A DNA stretch of 64,000 nt from Flavobacterium sp. LPB0248 (GTDB taxonomy: Bacteria; Bacteroidota; Bacteroidia; Flavobacteriales; Flavobacteriaceae): contig NZ_CP058246.1 in the NCBI RefSeq assembly GCF_013388355.1, positions 1,612,001-1,676,000 on the forward strand, given 5' to 3'. Below the pieces are notes generated by a model. That model was not told the DNA's origin. It made no database searches and saw only the letters and a program-made list of their open reading frames with translations. Made by a program: the position numbers and the translations under genes. Each line of letters starts with the position of its first letter. Positions within the stretch are counted from its first letter, which is position 1. Positions 27,385 to 36,031 of the stretch are shown here, in pieces.

Positions 27385-28347
27385 ATGAAACCAATTCTAC
27401 AATTATATCGCGGTTATGCAAATGAACAAGAGTTAATTGTAATGGGGCATGTTTTTAAAAGGGAACACAAATACAATTTTGAGAACAGGAAATTAAAAAA
27501 TGCCACTTCGATCCTTAAATTGTTCAGAATAAAAACCATCAAAAATTTTGACGTATATCTTCATTACAACAACGAAATAATTCATACCAAAACACTAGAC
27601 GATGGGTACTTTAACTTTTGTATTCCACTAGAAAAAGAAACACATTTTGGATGGATGCCTTACGAAGTAAGCTTAAAATACCAAAATGAAACCACAACCT
27701 GCAAAGGCAGCTTTATACGGCCTCATAAAGGGAAACTAGGAATTATATCCGATATTGATGATACTTTTTTGATTTCGCATACCAATAACATCTTTAGAAA
27801 AATTTATATTTTACTGTTCAAAAACGTTAACGATCGTAAAGTTTTTAATGATGTTGTAGCACATTACCAAGCATTAAGTTCTGCTGGAAGAAATAATACC
27901 GAAGAAGTAAATGCATTTTTCTATATTTCTAGCAGTGAATGGAATTTATACCGATTTATTGTCAAATTCACGCGAATCAACAAACTCCCAAAAGCGGTTT
28001 TTCTACTAAAAGATATCAAAAGAGGAATTACTGATTTTTTCATGAGCGGAAGAGGAAATCACGATCATAAATACGAGAAAATTAAACATGTTGTAGAGTT
28101 CTACCCAACTTTAAAATATGTTTTAATGGGCGATGATTCACAGCATGACCCAATACTTTACGAAAGAATTTGCAAAATATTTCCCGTTACCGTTGTTGCG
28201 GTTTATATTAGACAAACTGGTAAATCTCCTAAAAAAGAAGTTCAAAAGATTCTGCAAAATTTAGAAAGCCTAAATGTTTCTGTTTGCTATTTTAGAGACA
28301 GCAGCAAAGCAATTGAACATTCTAAATCGATTGGAATTATTAAGTAG
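27385..28347 (+). CDS. APP1-type phosphatidate phosphatase (DUF2183)
   Basis: 320 aa with a beta-rich N-terminal domain (about 1-110) and the APP1 catalytic domain with HAD-like DxDxT as DIDDT (Asp123, Asp125, Thr127), the SSSEWNLYRF block (about 180) and LMGDDSQHDPILY (about 249-261). Family members remove the phosphate of phosphatidic acid. With the lipid kinase gene transcribed divergently from a 61-nt shared region, the two may set a diacylglycerol/phosphatidate balance; that link is inference. Confidence 0.92.
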   Translation: MKPILQLYRGYANEQELIVMGHVFKREHKYNFENRKLKNATSILKLFRIKTIKNFDVYLHYNNEIIHTKTLDDGYFNFCIPLEKETHFGWMPYEVSLKYQNETTTCKGSFIRPHKGKLGIISDIDDTFLISHTNNIFRKIYILLFKNVNDRKVFNDVVAHYQALSSAGRNNTEEVNAFFYISSSEWNLYRFIVKFTRINKLPKAVFLLKDIKRGITDFFMSGRGNHDHKYEKIKHVVEFYPTLKYVLMGDDSQHDPILYERICKIFPVTVVAVYIRQTGKSPKKEVQKILQNLESLNVSVCYFRDSSKAIEHSKSIGIIK

Positions 28348-28350
28348 TTT

Positions 28351-28610
28351 GTTTCAAGTTTCAAGTTTCAAGTTTCAAGTTTCAAGTTTTGAACTGAATA
28401 AATATTTAACCGCAAAGCACGCTAAGGTTTCTATAAGCTTTTATAAAACGCAAAGTTCGCAAAGCTATCTATCGATAAAGCTTTGCGAACTTTTTACATT
28501 GCATGCAAACTACAAAAAACTTAGCGTGCTTTGCGGTTAAATTTACCTGTTAAGATTACAATTTGAAACCTGAAACTTGAAACTTGAAACTTGAAACCTG
28601 AAACAAAAAA
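28351..28610. repeat. Compound intergenic repeat: heptamer arrays flanking nested palindromes
   Basis: A run of five GTTTCAA heptamers (28351-28389) is mirrored by TTGAAAC arrays at 28562-28605. Between them, perfect 22-nt arms 28405-28426 and 28520-28541 (core AACCGCAAAGCACGCTAAG) enclose perfect 15-nt arms 28452-28466 and 28479-28493 (AAAGTTCGCAAAGCT). The entire 260-nt block between convergent genes can fold on itself. Heptamer arrays recur at 58303-58412. Confidence 0.85.
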
Positions 28611-28611
28611 A

Positions 28612-30534
28612 CTAAGCATTCATCCCTTCAATTTCTTCTGAAACAACTTCCCAGTCGATTAACAATTGCTCTAAATCTTGTTTCTTTCTGTTGTAAGCTG
28701 TAAAAAATGATGCATCTTCGATATGTTTGTCATAATTGGTTTCTAACATCTTATCGTCGTGCTGGATTTGTTTTTCTAATTGCTGAATCTGACTTTCGAT
28801 CTTGCTTAACTTGTTTTGAAGTGCTTTTCCTTTCTTCTGATCTTCGTAAGACAATTTACTAGTCTCTTTTTCTTTCGGAGCAGGTGCATTTTTTACCACA
28901 TCTTTTTTCTCAACTTCGCGCATGTTTTCTAGATTACGCTGTTCTAAGAAAAAGTTGATATCTCCTAAATATTCTTTAATCTTTTGATCTTTAAATTCGT
29001 AAACAATATTCGACATTCCTTGAAGAAAATCCCTGTCGTGAGAAACCAATAATAAAGTTCCACCGAATTTTTGAAGCGCGGCTTTTAAAACGTTTTTAGA
29101 TTTAATATCTAAGTGGTTCGTTGGCTCATCCATAAGCAACACGTTGATTGGCTGCAATAACAACTTACAAAGTGCCAAACGGTTACGTTCTCCTCCAGAA
29201 AGCACTTTCACTTTTTTCTCCACATCATCTCCACGAAACAAGAACGAACCTAACATATCGCGAACTTTCATTCGGTTTGTATCAGTCGCTGCATCTTCCA
29301 TTGTTTGCAGTAAAGTGATTTCTCCGTCTAAATATTCAGCTTGATTTTGAGCAAAATATCCTAATTGTACATTATGTCCCAATTTGATATTTCCTTGGTA
29401 TTCAAATTCGTTTACTAGAGCTTTAATAAAAGTCGATTTTCCTTGTCCGTTCTGACCGACAAAGGCAATTTTACTTCCTCTTTCTACCAATAAACTAATA
29501 TCTTTAAGAATCGTTTTATCTCCGTAAGCTTTTGTCACATGTTCAGCTTCAATAACTACTTTTCCAGGTTCTTTTGAAACTGGAAATGAAATATTCATTA
29601 CCGAATTGTCATCTTCATCAACTTCGATTCTTTCTACTTTATCTAATTTTTTAATCAAGGATTGCGCCATCGAAGCTTTTGAAGCTTTTGCACGGAATTT
29701 CTCGATTAATTTTTCTGTTTCTTCAATCTTTTTCTGCTGATTCTTTTGAGTTGCCAATTGCTTTTCGCGAATTTCGTGGCGCAACTCTAAATATTGAGAA
29801 TATGGCTTATTGAAATCGTATGCTTTTCCTAAGGAAATTTCGATTGTTCTATTCGTTACATTATCCAAGAACATTTTATCGTGCGAAACAATTACCACAA
29901 CTCCAGGATAATTACGAAGGAAATTCTCCAACCAAATGATACTTTCGATATCTAAGTGGTTAGTAGGCTCATCCAGAAGCAATACATCATTGGATTGCAA
30001 TAACAGCTTAGCCAATTCGATACGCATTCTCCATCCACCAGAAAATGTTTCTGTTTGGTTATTGAAAACTTCTCTTTTAAAACCAAGACCTAAAAGAATT
30101 TTCTCTGTGTCTCCCACATAATTGTAACCTCCAAGAAGTTCAAAACGATGCGTGTAATCAGATAAATCTTCAATGATTTGTCCGTATTCCTCACTTTCAT
30201 AATCGGTTCTAGTAACCAATTGATGATTGATTTCTTCTAGTTTTTTCTCTACAACTTTAATCTCTGTAAAAGCCTCATACGCTTCTTCTAAAACGGTTCT
30301 TCCTTGTTCAAAATCAATATCCTGACGTAGAAATCCCATTCTAATATCTTTCTCCTGAGAAATAACCCCAGAATCTGGTTTAAAATCTCCCGCAAGCATT
30401 TTTAGCATTGTAGATTTACCAGCTCCGTTTTTACCAACAAGACCTACGCGGTCGCCGGCACCCAAACGAAAAGTAACTTCTTCAAATAAATAGGTTCCTC
30501 CAAAAGAAACAGAAAGATTGTGTATATTAAGCAT
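28612..30534 (-). CDS. ABC-F family ATPase
   Basis: 640 aa without membrane helices. Two ABC domains: Walker A GKNGAGKST (about 35-43) with signature FSGGWRMRIELA, and Walker A GQNGQGKST (about 360) with signature LSGGERNRLALC; both Walker B sites read LLLDEPTNHLD / LLMDEPTNHLD. They are joined by a helical linker (about 240-300), and a C-terminal coiled coil of about 90 residues follows. ABC-F proteins act on ribosomes (translation factors of the EttA/Uup kind or drug protection); the Uup-like C-terminal coiled coil suggests the housekeeping type. Single gene. Confidence 0.95.
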   Translation of the reverse strand: MLNIHNLSVSFGGTYLFEEVTFRLGAGDRVGLVGKNGAGKSTMLKMLAGDFKPDSGVISQEKDIRMGFLRQDIDFEQGRTVLEEAYEAFTEIKVVEKKLEEINHQLVTRTDYESEEYGQIIEDLSDYTHRFELLGGYNYVGDTEKILLGLGFKREVFNNQTETFSGGWRMRIELAKLLLQSNDVLLLDEPTNHLDIESIIWLENFLRNYPGVVVIVSHDKMFLDNVTNRTIEISLGKAYDFNKPYSQYLELRHEIREKQLATQKNQQKKIEETEKLIEKFRAKASKASMAQSLIKKLDKVERIEVDEDDNSVMNISFPVSKEPGKVVIEAEHVTKAYGDKTILKDISLLVERGSKIAFVGQNGQGKSTFIKALVNEFEYQGNIKLGHNVQLGYFAQNQAEYLDGEITLLQTMEDAATDTNRMKVRDMLGSFLFRGDDVEKKVKVLSGGERNRLALCKLLLQPINVLLMDEPTNHLDIKSKNVLKAALQKFGGTLLLVSHDRDFLQGMSNIVYEFKDQKIKEYLGDINFFLEQRNLENMREVEKKDVVKNAPAPKEKETSKLSYEDQKKGKALQNKLSKIESQIQQLEKQIQHDDKMLETNYDKHIEDASFFTAYNRKKQDLEQLLIDWEVVSEEIEGMNA

Positions 30535-30699
30535 AATGTATTGCTGTAAATGTAAAGGTTAAAAAACCTTTTTTATTCATTAAATAAATAAACTGTAAAC
30601 AAGCGAATTATCCTGTTACAATTTTGAAAGTGCAAAAGTATAACTTTTAATTGAAGTTTTGGCACTGAAAAACAATCGCTTTTGCAATATTCTAAAACC

Positions 30700-30742
30700 A
30701 AAAACGGATTGAAAATCACATTGATTTTTCAATCCGTTTTTT
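30700..30742. terminator. Terminator at the end of the Ter operon (after terC-like gene)
   Basis: AAAAACGGATTGAAAATC (30700-30717) pairs with GATTTTTCAATCCGTTTTT (30723-30741), one bulge, 24 nt beyond the stop of the minus-strand TerC gene, with a run of A on the plus strand giving the U-tract. Confidence 0.88.
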
Positions 30743-30766
30743 AAAATTTAAATTATTCAATACTTT

Positions 30767-31765
30767 TTAAGCTTCTTTAGGCTCTGGTATTAAGATCGAA
30801 GCTAAAACAGAAATTAAAAGTACACCTCCAATTACTAGTAAAGAATAAATAGATTCGATATGGTAGAATGGAGAAATAATCATTTTTATTCCGATAAATG
30901 ACAAGATAATTGCTAGACCGTATTGTAATTTACTAAACAAATGAATAAAGTTATCTAACAAGAAGAACAATGCTCTAAGCCCTAAAATTGCAAAAATATT
31001 AGAAGTGTAAAGAATAAAAGGGTCGTTTGAAATTGCGAAAATTGCAGGAATAGAATCTACCGCAAACAATAAATCTGTAAACTCGATTACCGCTACAACA
31101 ACTAAAAGTGGTGTTGCCAATTTTTTTCCGTTTTCGAATGTAAAGAATTTATCTCCGTCGTATTTATCGCTAACTTTAAAGAACTTTCTAATCAATCTTG
31201 CTCCTCTTGTATTGTTGAAATCTTCATCTTCGTCGTCGTTTCCAGAAGACCAAGATTTTACCCCCGCATATACCAAGAACAATCCGAAAGCTGTCATGAT
31301 TAAATTAATATCATATTTAAATCCTTCAAATCCTGCAAGGCTTAAGAGTTTGTTTAAATATGTCAATTCGATTAAGAAAGCACCAGAGAAAATGAAAATT
31401 GCTCTTAGAACCAATGCTCCAATAATACCCCAAAATAATACTTTATGTTTGTTTTGATTGGCAACATCAAAAAACTTAAATACTAAAATGAATACAAAAA
31501 GGTTATCTACAGAAAGTGCTTTTTCAATCCAATATGCCGATTGAAATTCATAGAATTTAGCTGCACCTGCAAAATAGTACACTAAACCACTAAAGATCAT
31601 GGCTAAACTAATCCAAACTAATGACCAGGTTACAGCTTCTTTATTTGTTACTACGTGGCTTTTTTTGTTGAAGATTCCTAAATCTAACAGCAGCATAATT
31701 ACTACTGCAATCGCAAAAACGATAATTAAACCGGGATGTTCCGAAAAGATTGGGTGTTGATTCAT
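30767..31765 (-). CDS. TerC-family integral membrane protein
   Basis: 332 aa with eight to nine membrane helices. The TerC signature is present: ALSVDNLFVFILVF (about 85-98) and the second ...EFTDLLFAVDSIPAIFAI (about 227-244), whose buried acidic residues are conserved in the family and implicated in metal-ion movement (Mn2+ in the Alx/TerC group). It starts 29 nt after the kinase gene of the Ter cluster on the same strand and ends at a strong terminator, so it looks like the last gene of that operon. Its place beside the VWA/PP2C/kinase genes supports a membrane anchor for the Ter complex. Confidence 0.94.
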   Translation of the reverse strand: MNQHPIFSEHPGLIIVFAIAVVIMLLLDLGIFNKKSHVVTNKEAVTWSLVWISLAMIFSGLVYYFAGAAKFYEFQSAYWIEKALSVDNLFVFILVFKFFDVANQNKHKVLFWGIIGALVLRAIFIFSGAFLIELTYLNKLLSLAGFEGFKYDINLIMTAFGLFLVYAGVKSWSSGNDDEDEDFNNTRGARLIRKFFKVSDKYDGDKFFTFENGKKLATPLLVVVAVIEFTDLLFAVDSIPAIFAISNDPFILYTSNIFAILGLRALFFLLDNFIHLFSKLQYGLAIILSFIGIKMIISPFYHIESIYSLLVIGGVLLISVLASILIPEPKEA

Positions 31766-31794
31766 TTTGAGATATTAATTAAGTTAATTTTGAA

Positions 31795-33306
31795 TTATGT
31801 ATTGGCCATTGTTACCATAATGACCCTTCCTCCTTCTTCATTCGAAAGAAGTATTTTTTTTCCGTGTGTAAGCTCCACCATTGTACCTATTGGAATTTCC
31901 TTGTCTTCCGTTAAATCTTTCAATGAAGTTAGTTTTTGATTTACTAACACCCATTTGCCATTAAAAAAAGTAAAATAGCCAACTGGCACTTTGTACTGTG
32001 GCATCAACTTCTCATTTCTGACAACATTACGATTAACGTGCCATTGAAACAAATATTGATCATTATAAACCATTAATCGATGGTTCTCGGGCTTCCAAGT
32101 CGTTTCTTGAAATTGATAATACAAATCTAAAACAGGAAGCGTGCCTTGATGCGCCGTACCACAGAAAGGACACTTTGGCGTGTTAGTATTGTCAAAAACA
32201 TACCATTTTTGCTCGCATGTTGGGTTATGGCATTTCTGCATTAAATCAGTTGTTTTAAGCAACGCTATTTCCCACTCTTCTGCATTTGGCCTTTGCATCG
32301 GATTATGTAATCCGTCGATAAAAACTTTATCAAATAAGGCTTTCAAATAAGGACCCGTTATGGTATATGGCAATTTTGTTATATCAGCCCACGGCAAATC
32401 CCACTTAGAAACTTGATTTAATTTTGGTCTGTTTGTGGCATCTGTAGGATGTTCTATAAACATCGCTTTTTCTCCCATTGATAATAAATCGTCTATTTCA
32501 GTATCTAAATCATGGACTTTTCCTCCTTTTAAAGGATGTCTATGCAATAGAAACATATAAATCAAAACTGGAAGCGCATGCAGATCTGTCAATCTGTTTG
32601 GCAATTTCCTATTCGGATCGTTTTTATCCAAATGCTTGCTCGAAAGTACTTCTGGTGCAATAAATTCGGCTGTACCGATTACTTCTGCAGGAAACAATCC
32701 TGGCACAACTAATCCGTCCAAATCTATCATACAAGCCGATCTTTCTATCGGATCGATCAACACATTATTGTATGATAAATCAGAATGAGCCAATCCCATG
32801 GCATGCATTTTTTTAACGCCTCTAGAAAGATTTACGCAAACCTGAAAATAGCTTAACCAATCGCCCAACTCAGAATTGGCAACACGTAACGGAAAATGCG
32901 GATTTCTAAATTTTGGTCCAGCGAACCATTTCCCGTTTTTTTCTTTTCCTTGAATTAATTCACTGGTTTGGTATCCTTTTTTAAAGAAGAATTTTGGCTT
33001 ATAAACAGGGACAATAATTCCCGTTAAACCATTGTATTCAATAACATCTGTTGGCCATCTAAAAACTTCATTTAAATAATAATCTCCAGCTTCTCCATTT
33101 TGGATTTGAGTATAATATTTATTGGTAATCTTTTCCAGTCTTTCTTTCTGATTGAAATCTAATTTATCTCTAAAAATAGCAACAACATATTTTCTGTCTG
33201 GGCTAAAATAAACGTCTTTTACTCCACCACGCATGGGGTCTCCGTTATCAACAAATTGATACGTTTTTGTAGTGTCGTTTATTGATTTTACTGTAACTGT
33301 ACTCAT
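31795..33306 (-). CDS. Ter-associated protein kinase-like protein with zinc ribbon
   Basis: 503 aa. Kinase fold: the catalytic loop HSDLSYNN (His174, Asp176, Asn181) and the metal-binding DLDG (Asp195) are in place, and GTAEFIAPE resembles the activation segment end. The N-lobe is unusual: the VAIK position reads VVAIF (about 41-45), so the ATP-anchoring lysine is not obvious. A zinc ribbon follows (Cys359, Cys364, Cys379, Cys382), then a beta-rich C-terminus with FHA-like IPIGTMVELTHGKKILL. It is one of the kinase/PP2C/VWA triad known from TerY-P loci. It starts two nt after the PP2C gene, so translation is coupled. Confidence 0.88.
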   Translation of the reverse strand: MSTVTVKSINDTTKTYQFVDNGDPMRGGVKDVYFSPDRKYVVAIFRDKLDFNQKERLEKITNKYYTQIQNGEAGDYYLNEVFRWPTDVIEYNGLTGIIVPVYKPKFFFKKGYQTSELIQGKEKNGKWFAGPKFRNPHFPLRVANSELGDWLSYFQVCVNLSRGVKKMHAMGLAHSDLSYNNVLIDPIERSACMIDLDGLVVPGLFPAEVIGTAEFIAPEVLSSKHLDKNDPNRKLPNRLTDLHALPVLIYMFLLHRHPLKGGKVHDLDTEIDDLLSMGEKAMFIEHPTDATNRPKLNQVSKWDLPWADITKLPYTITGPYLKALFDKVFIDGLHNPMQRPNAEEWEIALLKTTDLMQKCHNPTCEQKWYVFDNTNTPKCPFCGTAHQGTLPVLDLYYQFQETTWKPENHRLMVYNDQYLFQWHVNRNVVRNEKLMPQYKVPVGYFTFFNGKWVLVNQKLTSLKDLTEDKEIPIGTMVELTHGKKILLSNEEGGRVIMVTMANT

Positions 33307-33308
33307 GT

Positions 33309-34574
33309 TTAGTAAATTATAGCGAGTGTTCTGTCGTCATGATTGCCTGGACTCCAAAAGTCCATCCAAGTCGAAAGTTGTTGTGCAATATCTGCATTTT
33401 CATTTTCAAAATCAACTTTATATCCATCTTCATTATTACCTTCTAAATCAGACAGAAATTCATTCCATTTTTCAATTTTTTCCAAATTGGCTTCAACCAC
33501 AAATTTGGGATCATAAATTCCGTCTGTCATTAGCATCAGATAAGAGAAATCGTCTACCAATTTAAAGCCGAAACGTGATGAAAGTTTATCACTTTGAAAA
33601 ATCTCAGGCATCGTAATAAAACGTGTTCCTCCACCAAATTCACCAACATCGATAACATTCATCAATGTAATTTCGGTTAAATCTTTATTTAGCAAACCAA
33701 TGGGACAATCTCCAACTCCAAAAGTTAAAACAGCATATCCAAAATCGTATTTTTTAACTAAAGTGAAAATTAAAGTTGCATGGAATTTTTTCAGCTCTTC
33801 GTTATTCGCCTTCGCAAATTCTTCAATATTCTGATTGACAAAATGAGCTGCTTTTAATAAAGTATTGTATCCAAAATGAGATATTTTTTTGGATGAATCT
33901 GAATCTGTTTTATTGTAATGATGAAGTAAAATCTCGTCAAATTCTTTTAAATTTTCTTTATCTAGATTTTCTTCAAAATAGTCAATTAAAGTATCGCAAG
34001 CTAATTTTGAACCTTTTCTCGATAAAGCCGCCGAACCCGCTCCATCTGAAACAGCCAAAACACTCCAACCATTTGTATCAAAATTTTTGAATGCAAAATC
34101 GTCTTCTCTAAAAGAGCCAACATTAGCATGACTTCTTCCTCTTTTGGAAGCCACAACTATTTTTTTATCTAAAAAAGTACTCGCAACTGCTACATTATCT
34201 TCTTTACTAAATGGAGCATTTTTATCACTTTCAATATTTTTCCAAAGTGATTTCGGGTCAGGATTTATAATTAAGGTGAAAACTTTTTCATTTAAAGGCG
34301 CTTCTTCAGATTCACCATCAATTTTAAAAAGCATTTTCATTTTTAAGTCACCGCTTATTTTTGGATTTCCAGAAAGCAATCCTTCTTCGCAATCAAATGA
34401 AAGTCCGGTTTCTTCTAAATTTTCAATTTGATACGAAATAATATCATCCCAGCCCAATTGAATAAAATCAATTTTTGCTTGGTATGCTTTATTTACAGTA
34501 CCATTTGGCAGAAAAACAGATTGATTCGCAATATCATCTATTCGATTTATTAAGTTCCAATTTTGCATCATCAT
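33309..34574 (-). CDS. PP2C-type phosphatase with N-terminal Ig-like domain
   Basis: 421 aa. Residues about 22-106 look like a cadherin/He_PIG-type Ig fold (TVNKAYQAKIDF, GLSFDCEEGLLSGNPKISGD, VFTLIINP). The PP2C domain follows: RSHANVGSFREDDF (Asp158/159), AVSDGAGSAALS (Asp177, Gly178), LMTDGIYDPKF and the terminal DDRTLAIIY, giving the metal-binding aspartates needed for catalysis. It should remove phosphates placed by the neighbouring kinase. The ATG (34574) directly abuts the stop of a 47-aa gene. An Ig-like domain on a cytosolic PP2C is uncommon. Confidence 0.9.
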   Translation of the reverse strand: MMMQNWNLINRIDDIANQSVFLPNGTVNKAYQAKIDFIQLGWDDIISYQIENLEETGLSFDCEEGLLSGNPKISGDLKMKMLFKIDGESEEAPLNEKVFTLIINPDPKSLWKNIESDKNAPFSKEDNVAVASTFLDKKIVVASKRGRSHANVGSFREDDFAFKNFDTNGWSVLAVSDGAGSAALSRKGSKLACDTLIDYFEENLDKENLKEFDEILLHHYNKTDSDSSKKISHFGYNTLLKAAHFVNQNIEEFAKANNEELKKFHATLIFTLVKKYDFGYAVLTFGVGDCPIGLLNKDLTEITLMNVIDVGEFGGGTRFITMPEIFQSDKLSSRFGFKLVDDFSYLMLMTDGIYDPKFVVEANLEKIEKWNEFLSDLEGNNEDGYKVDFENENADIAQQLSTWMDFWSPGNHDDRTLAIIY

Positions 34575-34718
34575 CTACTGTTTCTCTTTAATTATTTTTA
34601 CTGCTGTAATATTGGTTTCATTGCTAATAAAATCTTCAAAAAGCAATTGTTTGCTTTTTGGAATATCGATTTTATTCTGGAATAAAAAAGACTGAAGATA
34701 TCTTTTGGTCTCTTCCAT
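34575..34718 (-). CDS. 47-aa small protein between VWA and PP2C genes
   Basis: ATG at 34718, stop TAG at 34575-34577, directly followed by the PP2C start at 34574; it begins 5 nt after the stop of the TerY-like VWA gene. The product (begins MEETKRYLQSFLFQNK, ends AVKIIKEKQ) is charged and helical, with no membrane segment. The absence of spacer on both sides of such a short frame, in a long operon, argues that it is translated and coupled to PP2C. Function unknown; it could be an adaptor. It is below the size usually annotated. Conservation has not been checked. Confidence 0.6.
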   Translation of the reverse strand: MEETKRYLQSFLFQNKIDIPKSKQLLFEDFISNETNITAVKIIKEKQ

Positions 34719-34723
34719 GCGTA

Positions 34724-35776
34724 TTATCCTTGTGTTCTGTTTACATCAAAACCACCTTCTCTATAACCATAAGAACCCTGATTATTACACCACGGACAAG
34801 TACTAATCTGCTCGTCGCCAATACAATGTATTTTTTCGCAAACGCATACTGCAAATGCAATTTGATTACCGCAGCAAGGACAAGTTGGAGCACCGAATAA
34901 TTCTTCTGTATTTACTTTAGTATTGAAATTACTATTGTCAGCCAATTCAAAATAATTATTATCAACTTGGTAAGCGCCAACTAATTTGTAATTTTTTGAT
35001 GCCAATTCGATTCCTGCATATATAGAATGTGCAATATTTTTGCGGTATTTCATCAAATATGGCCTTTTCGTATTTTGACATTTACCGCTTAAAACCACAT
35101 AATTATCATCTACATATCGTTTATTTGGTTCTTCTTTGGCTAGATCTATTTTAGAAAGTGTTTCTCCGTCTAATTTTGCCAATTCAAATCCAGATGAATT
35201 ATTTTCAACACTAATACTACTTGTTTTAATAGAATCTGTAACCCATTTAAAAAACTCTTTGTACGATTGTACATTTGTATTTTTAAAATGAAGTACGTTT
35301 TCTGTCAATTGACCTAACAATTTTGTATCTGTTTCATTTCCAAATGAAACCGCAATCAAATTTGCTGTTCGCTGCCAATTATTTTTCCATTCGTTTATTG
35401 CCGCTTGGGAATCATCTGTCGGCACTCCGTCGGTAAATAAAAAAATAATTGGTTTCCAGTCTCCTTTTACCTCATAAGTAGTTTTAACAATATTATTTCT
35501 TAATTCATACATTAAATGACCTAAACCTTTACTTAGTGACGTACCACTTCCAATTGGAAATTTTGGCGGATAAAAGCTGACTATTTCCTGCAACGGCACT
35601 AAAGTTTTTGGCTGTCCAGCAAATACAATTATAGAAACATAAACGGTTTCTAAAGCATGCGGATCTGTTTTTAATGCCTGAATAATAGTAGCCAAACCTT
35701 CTTCAACTTGTTGGATTGGTTCTCCAACCATTGATTCAGAAATATCAATTAAAAAATATATTGGCAATCTTCTCAT
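34724..35776 (-). CDS. TerY-like VWA protein with C-terminal zinc ribbons
   Basis: 350 aa. VWA domain (about 1-185) with MIDAS DISES (Asp11, Ser13, Ser15), a Thr in the GSGTSLSKG loop and the Asp in FTDGVPTDD (about 115). A linker of about 100 residues with beta character follows. Then eight Cys in 299-330 (Cys299, 301, 302, 311, 313, 318, 327, 330) form one or two zinc ribbons. This is the TerY architecture. It is a cytosolic scaffold that binds partners through a metal-dependent face; the zinc ribbon parallels that on the kinase. Followed within 5 nt by the 47-aa gene. Confidence 0.92.
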   Translation of the reverse strand: MRRLPIYFLIDISESMVGEPIQQVEEGLATIIQALKTDPHALETVYVSIIVFAGQPKTLVPLQEIVSFYPPKFPIGSGTSLSKGLGHLMYELRNNIVKTTYEVKGDWKPIIFLFTDGVPTDDSQAAINEWKNNWQRTANLIAVSFGNETDTKLLGQLTENVLHFKNTNVQSYKEFFKWVTDSIKTSSISVENNSSGFELAKLDGETLSKIDLAKEEPNKRYVDDNYVVLSGKCQNTKRPYLMKYRKNIAHSIYAGIELASKNYKLVGAYQVDNNYFELADNSNFNTKVNTEELFGAPTCPCCGNQIAFAVCVCEKIHCIGDEQISTCPWCNNQGSYGYREGGFDVNRTQG

Positions 35777-35851
35777 TTTAAAGGAATTTTAATAATATAA
35801 AAAAAATAATCAAGAGTATATATTTGTGTCATATCAACCATTAATACTACT

Positions 35852-36031
35852 TCAATTAAAAAAGGTTTTATGAATGTTTTTAGGAAATTGAATATGGGTG
35901 AAAAAAATACTATTGAAAAAATCAAAAATGCTTCTGTACTTTGGATTCAATTTGGCTTGATTAGGCAATAATTTGGAATATAAAAACAGCCCTACAATTA
36001 GAATTTGAATAAATATTTTTAATAAATACAT
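35852..36031 (-). CDS. 59-aa small membrane protein, translationally coupled
   Basis: ATG at 36031 overlaps the TAA stop of the 161-aa gene upstream (TAATG), and the frame ends TGA at 35852-35854. The product begins MYLLKIFIQILIVGLFLYSK, a single N-terminal membrane helix, followed by a short basic tail (NPKYRSIFDFFNS). The TAATG overlap and the helix make a real gene likely. It lies in a gap of 255 nt that otherwise has no coding sequence. The role is unknown; pairing with the N-anchored 161-aa protein is suggested by the coupling. Confidence 0.6.
   Translation of the reverse strand: MYLLKIFIQILIVGLFLYSKLLPNQAKLNPKYRSIFDFFNSIFFTHIQFPKNIHKTFFN

Noticed and set aside
28351..28610. CRISPR-like array
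   Set aside because: Repeats are 7 nt and adjoining, with no unique spacers and no cas genes nearby.
35868..35971. 33-aa plus-strand open frame
   Set aside because: It opposes the coupled 59-aa minus-strand gene, which has a TAATG overlap and a membrane helix.
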